In this document: piece after piece, positions 54,624 through 63,357 of the stretch
Position numbering within the stretch: the first letter of the stretch is position 1
How the letters are laid out: each line of letters opens with the position of its first letter
Assembly (NCBI GenBank): GCA_017480385.1
Contig: JAFVAT010000034.1
Span: forward strand, 1-64,000
DNA length: 64,000 bases
Direction: 5' to 3'
Source: Alphaproteobacteria bacterium
Lineage (GTDB): Bacteria > Pseudomonadota > Alphaproteobacteria > CAAGCB01 > CAG-977
Position numbers and translations under genes: made by a program
The notes under the pieces: generated by a model
What the model saw: only the letters and a program-made list of their open reading frames with translations
Database searches by the model: none
What the model was told of the DNA's origin: nothing

Positions 54624-55388
54624 ATGACGGCTGACTTTAAAGAACCGCTTCAGCCCGGAGCAGTTCGCTTTCCTCTTTCGAGCAACACGCCGAAAAAGCT
54701 GGCGATTTATCTGCACGGCATGGGCGGAACGGGCGAAACGAACGCTTGGTTTGCCGAAGCGCTGCGAGAAGTCATGCCGGAGACGGTCTTTTATATTCCG
54801 GACGCCTATGAACCGATGTTCGGCAATGAAGAAGCCCGACAATGGTTCGCAATTCCGGAAGGCTTTAAAGATGAATGGCTGGCGATTCCGCCGTCCAAAA
54901 TGTCTTCCGGTCTGCGCCAACGCTTTATGCGCATGTACGAAAACTACAATCCGGCGGCCCTCAAAGTCGCCGAATATATCCGCGAACGCATGACATATCA
55001 CGGCATCAGCGCACAAAACACATACTTGTTTGGCGTATCTCAAGGCGCGATGCTGGCTCTGCAGCTGGCGGCGGAATCTGATTTGCTGGCGGACAGAGCG
55101 GCAGACGGAACGCTGCTTCCTTTGGGCGGCGTAATGACGATCGCGGGGTGCCTGTTAAACGCGCAGGCCGTAGAAGAACACCCCAGTCAATCCAAACCGG
55201 AATTTGTGATGATTCATGGGTCGCTGGACATTACTGTGCCGTATCGCGCTTTTGTTTTGGCGGATAAAACCATGTTTGCGCACGGACAGAAAACGGAAAC
55301 AAAAGTCGTCTGGGGTCGAGATCATACGTTTTTTGAAAAAGAAGCGCTGCCAACGATTTTGCGGCTGGCTTCCCGTTGGGGAAAATAA
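54624..55388 (+). CDS. Alpha/beta hydrolase (phospholipase/carboxylesterase-like)
   Basis: 254 residues. IYLHGMGGTGETNAWFAEAL is the oxyanion-loop start, FGVSQGAMLALQLAA is the Ser nucleophile elbow, IHGSLDITVPYRA carries the Asp and WGRDHTFFE the His. The layout resembles YpfH/Est-type carboxylesterases. No signal peptide. It begins one base after the pheT stop, so it is transcribed with pheST; a functional link is not implied. Confidence 0.88.
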   Translation: MTADFKEPLQPGAVRFPLSSNTPKKLAIYLHGMGGTGETNAWFAEALREVMPETVFYIPDAYEPMFGNEEARQWFAIPEGFKDEWLAIPPSKMSSGLRQRFMRMYENYNPAALKVAEYIRERMTYHGISAQNTYLFGVSQGAMLALQLAAESDLLADRAADGTLLPLGGVMTIAGCLLNAQAVEEHPSQSKPEFVMIHGSLDITVPYRAFVLADKTMFAHGQKTETKVVWGRDHTFFEKEALPTILRLASRWGK

Positions 55389-55413
55389 GATCTTCCTTTC
55401 TTCTTTTATGATG

Positions 55414-55442
55414 AAAAGGGCTTTATGGTGAAGCCCTTTTTA
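55414..55442. terminator. Bidirectional terminator between convergent genes
   Basis: AAAAGGGCTT and AAGCCCTTTT form a ten-pair stem with T-runs on both strands, serving the hydrolase gene (plus) and overlapping the end of the minus-strand gene at 55423. Confidence 0.88.
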
Positions 55443-55893
55443 TATATTCGGGCGGAATGTATCCCTGTTTTAAAATCAACATATAATGCCTGATCTTCGC
55501 AAAAAAGACATCATCGTCATCGCGTATGTTTTCCCACACCAGCGGTGAAAAATCTATTTCTTCAGCCTGCTTAAAGCTTCCGTTTTCGACACGCCAAACG
55601 GCTTCCACAATTTCGGGGTTTTGCATAATGTCCGATGAAAAGACGTAACAGTCCCGCAAGTTCTTAAAACCTTGCAGTTTGCGGCTATCCGAATCCGAAA
55701 TACGTTCTGTCAGGCAGGAAACAGCCCTTGACCGACCGGGAAAAACCGTTTCCAGATAAGCGATGATCTCTGCTTTTTTAGAGGAGCCCGCCCGCACCGC
55801 ATAATGGGACTGTGCCCGTTCGTCCAGCAAAACAGGTGCTTTGAGGCCGTTTATTAAAACATCGTTCGGCTTTAAAATATAACTGTATAACAT
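55423..55893 (-). CDS. Unknown protein (156 aa)
   Basis: 156 residues, acidic and mostly soluble (PNDVLINGLKAPVLLDERAQSH in two adjoining stretches, KAEIIAYLETVFPGRSRAVS, FSPLVWENIRDDDDVFFAKIRHYML). No signal peptide, membrane helix or recognised motif. I take the ATG at 55893 behind GAGGAG rather than the longer frame. It is divergent from the gene at 55982. Confidence 0.62.
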   Translation of the reverse strand: MLYSYILKPNDVLINGLKAPVLLDERAQSHYAVRAGSSKKAEIIAYLETVFPGRSRAVSCLTERISDSDSRKLQGFKNLRDCYVFSSDIMQNPEIVEAVWRVENGSFKQAEEIDFSPLVWENIRDDDDVFFAKIRHYMLILKQGYIPPEYIKRASP

Positions 55894-55981
55894 GAGCTCC
55901 TCAGAAACGAAAAATATTTCGGAAAAAAATAGACAAATTTTCAAAGTAATGCTATAGTCTTCTTAAATTATAAGGAATTTT

Positions 55982-56734
55982 ATGATGTCTGAAGAAAAAA
56001 ACTGCAAAGCCACATTATATCTTTGTACGCCTCTGCCGATGTTGAAACCGAGCTACAATCCATTTAAACGCGGCGGAATTACCGGTTTTACCGGTCATGC
56101 GTTTGTCGGATTGACTGACGAAAACGGCAAGGAAACGCTTTGGAGCTATTCTTATAAAGAGGCCAAAAACGATTTACAAAAAATTACAGGCTGTCCAGGC
56201 AGTTTTACCCGTGCTGTCGCTAAATTTGAAGAATATAATGAAGCGATTGTTTATCCGATTACCCGTGAACAATTCGATGCCGCCAATAAAAAAGTGGAAG
56301 AATTAAAAGCCAAAGAAGATATGAAATACCGGCTGTTTTCCACAAATTGTTCCACTGTGGCCGCTTCGATTTTACGGGCGGCGGGCGTTGGAAAATGCCC
56401 GGTCACGGCGATGTCTCCGCATGGACTTGTGCTAAAAAAACGGGCTTTGCTGATAGCACGACGAATCGAAGTCGGTCTGTTCAAAGCGGCTAATAAAATC
56501 CGCGAAACCTTTGGAAAAGAAAAGGCGCCTGATTCAAAATTGTTGGATTCTTTGCGCTCCAAACCGATGCCGGTTATGATCCGCGAAGGCACCCGTACCT
56601 TTAATTATGAAACAACGCTGGATACAAACCGCATTGTCGATATGATGGTTGACCGAAACGCTCATAAAGAAAAAGTGTGGGGACAAAAATCTTTATTGGA
56701 TAAAATTAAAGACAAGTTCCATAAAGGGCGATAA
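55982..56734 (+). CDS. Possible permuted papain-like cysteine peptidase
   Basis: 250 residues, no signal peptide. GFTGHAFVGLTD (His39) and FSTNCSTVAASILRAAGV (Asn122-Cys123) show the His-first, Cys-later order of circularly permuted NlpC/P60-type or LRAT/PPPDE-like folds, in which an NC motif provides the nucleophile. The C-terminal 100 residues are basic and helical. This is a motif-level suggestion only. It has an AAGGA site, and its stop lies three bases from the convergent sufE stop. Confidence 0.62.
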   Translation: MMSEEKNCKATLYLCTPLPMLKPSYNPFKRGGITGFTGHAFVGLTDENGKETLWSYSYKEAKNDLQKITGCPGSFTRAVAKFEEYNEAIVYPITREQFDAANKKVEELKAKEDMKYRLFSTNCSTVAASILRAAGVGKCPVTAMSPHGLVLKKRALLIARRIEVGLFKAANKIRETFGKEKAPDSKLLDSLRSKPMPVMIREGTRTFNYETTLDTNRIVDMMVDRNAHKEKVWGQKSLLDKIKDKFHKGR

Positions 56735-56736
56735 TT

Positions 56737-57132
56737 TTATTTCCGCGCTTCGGCCTGAATACGTTCGACCATTGCAAAAAAACCGTTGCGCCGCGTCGGG
56801 CTGAGATGCGATTCCAATCCAAGCTGTTTAAAAATAGCTTCAACATCTGTTTCCTGAATTTCTTTTTTTGTCCTACCGGATAAAATAATCCGCAGAACAG
56901 CAATCAATCCGCGGACAATATGAGCATCGCTTTCACCAATAAAAGTCAATACATCGCCGTTTGTTTCGGTTTTCAACCACACTTGACTCATGCAACCTTC
57001 CACTTTTGTCTGATCATTTTTATCGGCGTCAGCCAAAGGGGGCAATTCTTTGCCTAATTCAATCAAGTAACCGTAACGATCCTCCCAATCTTCCAAAAAC
57101 GAAAAATTTTCAATCAGCTCTGCCGTATCCAT
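56737..57132 (-). CDS. sufE: Cysteine desulfuration protein SufE
   Basis: 131 residues. DWEDRYGYLIELGKELPPL, the sulfur-acceptor cysteine in VEGCMSQVWL, and DAHIVRGLIAVLRIILSGRT are the SufE family blocks. It receives sulfur from SufS and passes it to SufBCD for iron-sulfur cluster assembly. No other suf gene is in the window. Confidence 0.95.
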   Translation of the reverse strand: MDTAELIENFSFLEDWEDRYGYLIELGKELPPLADADKNDQTKVEGCMSQVWLKTETNGDVLTFIGESDAHIVRGLIAVLRIILSGRTKKEIQETDVEAIFKQLGLESHLSPTRRNGFFAMVERIQAEARK

Positions 57133-57194
57133 TATATTTTCCTTTTTTAAAAATCCTTACGGCGAGTATCATATTCCTTATTAAACAAAAGTTG

Positions 57195-57235
57195 AATAAA
57201 AATTCCGCCTTCTGTTTTATTTCAAGAAGGCGGAA
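57195..57235 (-). terminator. Intrinsic terminator of the response-regulator gene
   Basis: On the minus strand TTCCGCCTTCT pairs with AGAAGGCGGAA over eleven bases around an eleven-base loop, followed by a T-run. Confidence 0.92.
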
Positions 57236-57252
57236 AACTTTTAAAATCAATA

Positions 57253-57909
57253 TTAAGCTTCTAAAATTCCCAGCCGCTGCGCCGTCACGACAGCCTTTGT
57301 CCTGTTTTCCACATGCAGATGCCGCAGCAAAGCGTTAATATGCAGCTTTACTGTCGCTTCGGACACATTCATTTCGTACGCGATTTGTTTGTTCGACAAT
57401 CCATTGCTTAAATGCTGCAAAACTTCGCTTTGGCGATAGGTTAAATTTTTTCCGTTCGGCAGCGTATGCGTTAAAATTTTGCCTTCTCCTGACAGACGGG
57501 CCGGCTTTTTCAGCCCTTTCAACACGGCTGGAGGAACATATAAATTACCATCAACTATTAAATGAAGCGCATTGATTATTAATGAATCCGGAGATAACTT
57601 CGTGATATATCCGACCGCACCTAAACTAAACGCATCTAAAATATCCTGCTGTTCTTCGCTTTCACTCATCATAACCAAACGAGCTTCCGGAAAAATTGTT
57701 TTTAAGGACTGAAATTTTTCTTTCCATTCCGTTCCTAAAATATCACGGTCCACAAAAATCAGATCAAATGTTCTTTTTTGATCCGCCAACGCGCTCATTG
57801 AAGAATAATCCGTCACTTCCTGTAATTCTTTTAACGCTTCAAAACGCTGCAGCTGACGGCTGAAGCCTTCCCGAAATAAAGTATGATTATCCGCAACTAA
57901 AATTTTCAT
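57253..57909 (-). CDS. NarL/LuxR-type response regulator
   Basis: 218 residues. Receiver domain: ADNHTLFREGF start, phosphoacceptor Asp in DLIFVDRDILG, SES in place of the usual Ser/Thr motif, and the conserved Lys in GYITKLSPD. C-terminal LuxR helix-turn-helix: LTYRQSEVLQHLSNGLSNKQIAYEMNVSEATVKLHINALLRHL. No histidine kinase is adjacent. The ATG at 57909 follows GGAAAGGGAAA. It has its own terminator and a long AT-rich upstream region. Confidence 0.92.
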   Translation of the reverse strand: MKILVADNHTLFREGFSRQLQRFEALKELQEVTDYSSMSALADQKRTFDLIFVDRDILGTEWKEKFQSLKTIFPEARLVMMSESEEQQDILDAFSLGAVGYITKLSPDSLIINALHLIVDGNLYVPPAVLKGLKKPARLSGEGKILTHTLPNGKNLTYRQSEVLQHLSNGLSNKQIAYEMNVSEATVKLHINALLRHLHVENRTKAVVTAQRLGILEA

Positions 57910-58102
57910 TTGTTTCCCTTTCCTAACAACCAAACATCAAAGTCCGTTTTTTACGTTAGGGAAAATACTGCTACAAAGATAGATATCTAAAAGCTTTAAA
58001 CCTATCGTACTAATTCTTTTTTTGTTTATAATTGACTTTATTATTTGTATTTTTTACATATTTTATTTTTATAGTAAATATACTATATTCTTATTATTAT
58101 AA
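57910..58102. other. Very AT-rich divergent-type spacer
   Basis: Upstream of the response regulator and downstream of the histidine phosphatase gene. The segment 58014-58115 is almost entirely A and T. It could be promoter or nucleoid-protein binding DNA; no specific site was identified. Confidence 0.4.
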
Positions 58103-58681
58103 TTATTTAAATAATTCGAATTTATCTTGTTTAAAACATAAATGAAAAGGCCTGCCATGCGGAACGGTATAAAGTTTTAGTCCAAACAATAAAATGAAAC
58201 AGCGAATAACGGCGCTGTGCGCTGAAATGCCGATAATCCTTTGGTCATTTTCCGCCGCGATTTTTTTTAACGTTTTTAATATCCTGTTCTGAATTTGACG
58301 TTTTGTTTCTCCGCCGTCAAAACAAACGTCCATAAACTCTTCTTCCAAATTGTGCCACCCGACAGCTGTCTGCGGATACAGCGCGTTGATTTCCTGTTTT
58401 GTTTTTCCCTCTGCCGCACCGAAACAGCCTTCAATTAGGCCTTGTTCCACTTTAACCGGGATATCCAATGTTTCCGCGACAATTTGCGCTGTCTGAACAG
58501 CTCTTTTCAATGGAGAAGAAAATATAACTTCTATTCCTGTCTGTTTTAATTGCTCCGCCAGTTCCTGCGCCTGCTGACAGCCGATCTCATTCAGGGGCAA
58601 ATCGATCCCTTGCCCTTGCCAGCGCCCGGCAACATTCATATCTGTCTGCCCGTGACGAAAAACATAAAATTCTTTTTGCAC
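58103..58681 (-). CDS. Histidine phosphatase (phosphoglycerate mutase-like) family
   Basis: 192 residues. VFRHGQTDMN is the RHG phosphohistidine motif; FSSPLKRAVQTAQI, LIEGCFGAAEGKT and GISAHSAVIRCF supply the second Arg, the acid Glu and the second His. Substrate is not determinable; relatives include CobC and broad-specificity phosphatases. Monocistronic. Confidence 0.92.
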   Translation of the reverse strand: MQKEFYVFRHGQTDMNVAGRWQGQGIDLPLNEIGCQQAQELAEQLKQTGIEVIFSSPLKRAVQTAQIVAETLDIPVKVEQGLIEGCFGAAEGKTKQEINALYPQTAVGWHNLEEEFMDVCFDGGETKRQIQNRILKTLKKIAAENDQRIIGISAHSAVIRCFILLFGLKLYTVPHGRPFHLCFKQDKFELFK

Positions 58682-58835
58682 TGCCTTTCTCCCATTTCAT
58701 TCAGACATATCATGACGGCCCGTTCAAGCCAACATTTCACTTCGCCGCATATTATACCCCAAACGCTATAACCGTAAAGCCACCGTTATTTTACAAAAGC
58801 GCCGTGCTATTCTCCGGATTGTAAAAAGGAAATTC

Positions 58836-59660
58836 ATGATGTACGATATTGATCGCCCAAAATTTATTTTTGTTTCTCTTTTAGAGGATTTCATTCGCGA
58901 AACGGAACACAGTTTAGCGTATTTCTTTGCCCTATTGGTTTTTTTGCTGACTTTTCTGCTGACCTTGTTTGGCAGAGAAGCTTTTTACACGGGATTAATC
59001 GGCGTTTTTTGTCTGCTTTTGATCAAATTGCGCGATATTATTGAAGGCTTTCGGGAAACACGGAAAAGCATGCTCTTTTCTTTTTCCAAAAACAAAGCGG
59101 ATTCTGACGTAAAAGAGTCATACCAATCGTTAAAAGAACTGCAGGAGTTTTACACCGCTTTTGACGATGCGGCTTTAACCGTCATGGCCAAAGAGTTTCC
59201 CAAAAAATTCAATGGAAAAGAGATACCCTCCGTGATTGAAAAACCCGGTTTGTTATCTTATTTGCAAACATGCTGGAAAATTATTGAAACAATCAGCGTA
59301 TTTTTTCCAAATCGACCGTTTCAGCCCGAAACGCGAGAAGCCGTCAGTAAGATGACAGCCGCCGCGCAAAAATATTTGCTGCATTATTTGAAAAGAAAAT
59401 ATCCTCTGACACAGGAAAACGTGCGGCTGATCGAAAAAGCCTGCCTTGAACAGAATACAGACTCCTTTTTATTGCAAACACAGCTGGAAACCGCCGGCAT
59501 CGATGAAAAAACAGCTCAAGGAATTGTTAAAATTACAGAACTTTTAAAGAAAATCAAAAACTACATGCAGACCGCCGATACGCCGAATTGGAAAACGCCG
59601 ACGCCCGATTCCCCGACGTCTTCACCTGTCGAACCGTTATCCGATCAAACGTCAAATTAA
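58836..59660 (+). CDS. Membrane protein with cytoplasmic helical domain, unknown
   Basis: 274 residues. Two adjacent membrane helices (about 28-45 and 50-65: FFALLVFLLTFLLTLFG, then FYTGLIGVFCLLLIKL), followed by a long soluble helical region and a Pro/Thr/Ser-rich tail (TPTPDSPTSSPVEPL). No family recognised. AAGGAAA precedes two adjacent ATGs. Its last four bases overlap the convergent lipoprotein gene. Confidence 0.65.
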   Translation: MMYDIDRPKFIFVSLLEDFIRETEHSLAYFFALLVFLLTFLLTLFGREAFYTGLIGVFCLLLIKLRDIIEGFRETRKSMLFSFSKNKADSDVKESYQSLKELQEFYTAFDDAALTVMAKEFPKKFNGKEIPSVIEKPGLLSYLQTCWKIIETISVFFPNRPFQPETREAVSKMTAAAQKYLLHYLKRKYPLTQENVRLIEKACLEQNTDSFLLQTQLETAGIDEKTAQGIVKITELLKKIKNYMQTADTPNWKTPTPDSPTSSPVEPLSDQTSN

Positions 59661-60223
59661 AACCAGCTTTGGCCGCCCTTTTCTTGTTTTAAAAAGCCGA
59701 ACCATTCGCCGACTTGCTCTCCTTTGACATTAAATAACAGCAACATGACGCTTAACGCTTTGCTTTCGGCCTGATCATCGTTTTTGATCGGGATTTCCCC
59801 CAGCTCGACATCTAACACATAATCATACGGAATAGAACCGTCCACCACCCACATCGATTCCGTATTCATCAGCTCATGTTCTACAGCTTCATGCACAATG
59901 GCCGGACGCACCTGCGCCGTCGGGTGGTAATTCAATACGTCACGCAGAGCAATTTTAACGCGCTCCGACCGATCTTTGAACAAATCGTCCAACGCCATTT
60001 CCCGAATCAAACGATATGAAAGCAGAATATAATCCTGATCCAAGGGACCCGCGCCCTTTGTCAGCTTTAAATACGTCATATAATCCGCAACATCTTCACG
60101 ACGCAATTGAGCGTCATTTTTAATAATACCGCCGCGTTTGGCGTTAACCGTTCCCTGCGCACAGGAAGAAAGCAGCAGTAATGCCGCAAGCATTGCGCCT
60201 GTTTTAAAATGCTGCCTGATCAT
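59657..60223 (-). CDS. Lipoprotein of unknown function
   Basis: 188 residues with signal peptide FKTGAMLAALLLLSSC (lipobox LSSC) and a mature alpha/beta domain (DVADYMTYLKLTKGAG, VKIALRDVLNYHPTAQVRPA, YDYVLDVELGEIP). Probably a membrane-anchored periplasmic protein. It lies just downstream of the MIF-type gene on the same strand (28 bases), so they may be co-transcribed. Family not recognised. Confidence 0.72.
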   Translation of the reverse strand: MIRQHFKTGAMLAALLLLSSCAQGTVNAKRGGIIKNDAQLRREDVADYMTYLKLTKGAGPLDQDYILLSYRLIREMALDDLFKDRSERVKIALRDVLNYHPTAQVRPAIVHEAVEHELMNTESMWVVDGSIPYDYVLDVELGEIPIKNDDQAESKALSVMLLLFNVKGEQVGEWFGFLKQEKGGQSWF

Positions 60224-60251
60224 GCGCTTTCTCCTAAAAACCGTTCAAAGC

Positions 60252-60596
60252 TTAAAACGTCGATCCGTTATATCCCCACAAAATGCCGGGAACGGAAGCA
60301 AATTCAATATAAATACGATTTCCCGGAACCTTCAGACGCTGCTCTATCATTTTTGTCAGCGTTTCCGACAGCAGCGGAATTTGTTCTTTCGTCATACCAA
60401 CGCTTTTCATTTCCATATACACAGTCGGCATGCTTGTGCCTGCAAAAATCATATGCTCATTAGCGCAAACATTAACCATGACATAGCTTTCCGGCTTTTT
60501 CACCGTTTCGGCAACAACACGTGAGGCATGGTTCATCAAGGCTTGAATCGTTGTTTTTTCCAAATCCAAATTCGTTTTAATCATTAAAAAAGGCAT
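60252..60596 (-). CDS. MIF-type tautomerase superfamily protein
   Basis: 114 residues with the length and landmarks of macrophage migration inhibitory factor rather than the 60-residue 4-oxalocrotonate tautomerases: Pro2 (N-terminal after Met removal) in MPFLMIKTN, KKPESYVMVNV with a Lys at the position equivalent to MIF Lys33, MIFAGTSMP, RIYIEF, and a C-terminal WGYNGSTF resembling GWNNSTF of animal MIF. Members catalyse keto-enol tautomerisation; a host-directed role is speculative. Precedes the lipoprotein gene. Confidence 0.87.
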   Translation of the reverse strand: MPFLMIKTNLDLEKTTIQALMNHASRVVAETVKKPESYVMVNVCANEHMIFAGTSMPTVYMEMKSVGMTKEQIPLLSETLTKMIEQRLKVPGNRIYIEFASVPGILWGYNGSTF

Positions 60597-60671
60597 ACTT
60601 TTATCCTTTCATTCATACCTGTCAGCAAAGTGTAACGCGGCACTTTTTTTTATACAACCAAAATTCTTTCC

Positions 60672-60704
60672 TAAAAAAGAAGGCGGGAAAAACCCCGCGC
60701 TTCT
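60672..60704 (-). terminator. Intrinsic terminator after rne
   Basis: On the minus strand AGAAG(C)GCGGG pairs with CCCGCCTTCT around a loop of T residues, followed by six T residues. Confidence 0.8.
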
Positions 60705-60711
60705 TCTTATT

Positions 60712-62994
60712 TTATTGCTCAGCCGTATTTTCGGCAGGAGTCTGCCGACGACGGCGGTTATAACGGCGGCGGGGCTTTTTCACCGGTTTATCACCATTTT
60801 CTGGCGCCGGCAAAGCTTGCTGCGGTTCCTGTTCAATTTCTGCCTGTTCCGCACTGGCTTCGCCCCCTTCTTCATGCTGGTCATTTTCGTGGTAATGACG
60901 GAAACGTCTGCCGCGGCGCATAAAACGGCCCCGGCGCTTTCTTCTGCCTTCGCCGTTTCTGTCTTGATGCTCGTCCGCAGCTTCCTCCGTTTTTTGTGAC
61001 GTTTTCAGCCCCTCCTCAAACATTTCATCAGCCTGAATAACTTCCTCTTCAATTATTTCCTCGACCCCCTGAGACATTGTCTCAAGCGCTTCCTTTTCGT
61101 CGCTCCGCTGTTCCGGTGCCGAACGATTCTGATCACGTTTGTTGCGCCGGCGGCGGCGTTCACGCGGCGGCTGCTTTTCATGAACGGCTGGAGTTTCTTT
61201 TTGTTCCTCTTCCGGTTCGCCTGTTTCTTCAACAACTTCCGGAGCGATGACGGCTTCCGGTTCAACACGGACAACGCGTTCCATGCGGTAATCCGTCGGG
61301 AACAACAAAGAATCGTCCGCTTCCAAGAAAATAGAAACATTATAAACCGTTTCAATTTTGTGCAGGTCCGTCCGCTTTTTATTCAGCACATATAAAGCCG
61401 TTGCCGTCGGAACGGTCATATGCAGTTCGCTGAAACGACGCTTCAGGCTTTCCTCCTCCAGCACATGCAAAGTATGAATGGAAACAGATTCCGTCGAACG
61501 CATAACGCCCTTGCCCTTGCAGTACGGACAGGGAGAATAGCTTGTTTCAATAAAGCTTGAATGCAGCCGCTGACGGGACAATTCCATCAGTCCGAATCCC
61601 GTAATCCGCCCCATTTGCACACGGGCCCGATCACGTTTCAGCGCTTCCTTCATACGGCGTTCAACCGCATGATTGTTGCGCGCTTCCTCCATATCTATAA
61701 AGTCAATAACGACCAATCCGGCCATATCACGCAAACGCAACTGACGCGCAATTTCGTCCGCAGCTTCCAGATTCGTTTTCAGAGCGGTCTCTTCAATCGT
61801 ACGCTCTTTTGTCGCACGACCGGAGTTCACATCAATCGCAACCAAAGCTTCCGTCTGGTCCATGACCAGATAGGCGCCGGACTTTAACTGAACAATGTTG
61901 CTGTGCAAAGATTCCAGCTGCGTTTCCACTTGATAGCGGAAGAAAAGAGGCATTGTATCGTCTTTATATAATTTGATCTTTTTCGCATGGCTGGGCGTCA
62001 GGATTTTCATAAAATCTTTAGCCATGCGGTATTCGGCCTCGCCTTCGATCAAAACTTCGGCAATGTCGCGCGTATACATGTCACGCAGCGCCCGTTTGAT
62101 CAGATTGCCCTCTTCATGAATCAAAGCCGGTGCGGAAGATTCCATTGTCTTATCGCGAATCTGAACCCATGTTTTGATCAAATATTCATAATCACGCTTG
62201 ATTTCCAAACTGGTTCTTTCCTTGCCCGCCGTTCTGACGATCACGGACATGCCTGTCGGCAGAGGCAACTTTGCCACCACAGATTTCAAACGTTTTCTGT
62301 CCGCCGCGTTTGTAATTTTTCTGGAAACGCCACCGCCACGCGCATTGTTCGGCATCAGCACGCAGTAACGTCCCGCCAAAGACAAATAAGTCGTCAATGC
62401 AGCCCCTTTATTGCCGCGTTCTTCTTTAATCACCTGCACCAACAATACCTGGCCGCGATGAATGACTTCCTGAATTTTATAGTGCTTGATTTGATTATAG
62501 CGGCTGCGCGCAATAACTTCGTCGTTTTCATTTTCGCTGACGGTTTCAACAATTTGCTCCGCTTCTTCGCCGTTTTCCCCTTCTTCCTGTACGGAAGGAT
62601 CCTGTTCGGCATTCAGCGCCTGAGCCTCTTCGTTTTCCTCTTTTTCAGCCCGCCGGCGGCGACGGTTTTTCTTCGGTTTATTCTCTTCCTCTTCGTCCTC
62701 GTTTTCTTCCTGCATCAGGGCTTCTTTCAAAGCCTCGCGGTCCGCAATAGGAATCTGGTAATAATCCGGGTGGATTTCATTAAATGCTAAAAAACCATGC
62801 CGATTTCCACCATAATCCACGAACGCCGCCTGCAGAGACGGTTCCACTCTGGCGACCTTTGCCAGATAAATATTCCCTTTCAGCTGCTTTTTGGTTGATG
62901 TTTCAATATCCAGTTCATCGAGACGGGTCCCGTCTACAATCACTACTCTCATCTCTTCGGAATGAGTAGCGTCTATGAGCATTTTTTTTGTCAT
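60712..62994 (-). CDS. rne: Ribonuclease E/G
   Basis: About 760 residues. The S1 domain (residues 30-200) is split by a long acidic/Arg insert (EENKPKKNRRRRRAEKEENE), as in alphaproteobacterial RNase E. Then follow the 5' sensor and DNase I-like catalytic core (VAIDVNSGRATKE and VIDFIDME carrying the catalytic aspartates), zinc link SPCPYCKGKG, and a disordered Arg/Glu C-terminal scaffold region. Start choice: ATG at 62994 behind GGAG; the ATG at 62982 is an alternative. It is the main mRNA-decay endonuclease. Confidence 0.95.
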   Translation of the reverse strand: MTKKMLIDATHSEEMRVVIVDGTRLDELDIETSTKKQLKGNIYLAKVARVEPSLQAAFVDYGGNRHGFLAFNEIHPDYYQIPIADREALKEALMQEENEDEEEENKPKKNRRRRRAEKEENEEAQALNAEQDPSVQEEGENGEEAEQIVETVSENENDEVIARSRYNQIKHYKIQEVIHRGQVLLVQVIKEERGNKGAALTTYLSLAGRYCVLMPNNARGGGVSRKITNAADRKRLKSVVAKLPLPTGMSVIVRTAGKERTSLEIKRDYEYLIKTWVQIRDKTMESSAPALIHEEGNLIKRALRDMYTRDIAEVLIEGEAEYRMAKDFMKILTPSHAKKIKLYKDDTMPLFFRYQVETQLESLHSNIVQLKSGAYLVMDQTEALVAIDVNSGRATKERTIEETALKTNLEAADEIARQLRLRDMAGLVVIDFIDMEEARNNHAVERRMKEALKRDRARVQMGRITGFGLMELSRQRLHSSFIETSYSPCPYCKGKGVMRSTESVSIHTLHVLEEESLKRRFSELHMTVPTATALYVLNKKRTDLHKIETVYNVSIFLEADDSLLFPTDYRMERVVRVEPEAVIAPEVVEETGEPEEEQKETPAVHEKQPPRERRRRRNKRDQNRSAPEQRSDEKEALETMSQGVEEIIEEEVIQADEMFEEGLKTSQKTEEAADEHQDRNGEGRRKRRGRFMRRGRRFRHYHENDQHEEGGEASAEQAEIEQEPQQALPAPENGDKPVKKPRRRYNRRRRQTPAENTAEQ

Positions 62995-63357
62995 TAACAA
63001 TAAAACTCCGCGCCATACAGCCGTTTGCGGGCTGCAGCTTGTTTAATACAAATGCGGGAAAACGAAAAAGGGCTGATGCTGCGCCGCTGTTTTGATTCGA
63101 ATTTATATATCTCTGTTTCACAAGCAACGTCTTTCCTAAAAAAACCTCTTTTTCGTTCCGCAAAAATCTTTGAGAAACTGCTGTTTTCTTTAGTTTTTCA
63201 TTCTTTTTTCACCCGTTTTCCGGCAGCATGAAAAAAGAGTCGATAAAAAAATTTGTTTACAGCGCGCCTAGAATAACCATCTATTAACTAAAGAACAATC
63301 ATATTTTAGTATTGTTAATCATATTTTTTTATTTTTTAGGAAAAGAAAGCTCTTAAA
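62995..63357. other. Divergent region between rne and the amidase
   Basis: 363 bases upstream of both genes. The minus strand would be a long rne leader, which in other bacteria mediates autoregulation; a small CAGCC/GGCTG hairpin (about 63020-63036) is near the rne start. The plus-strand half is AT-rich and holds the amidase promoter. No gene is supported. Confidence 0.5.
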
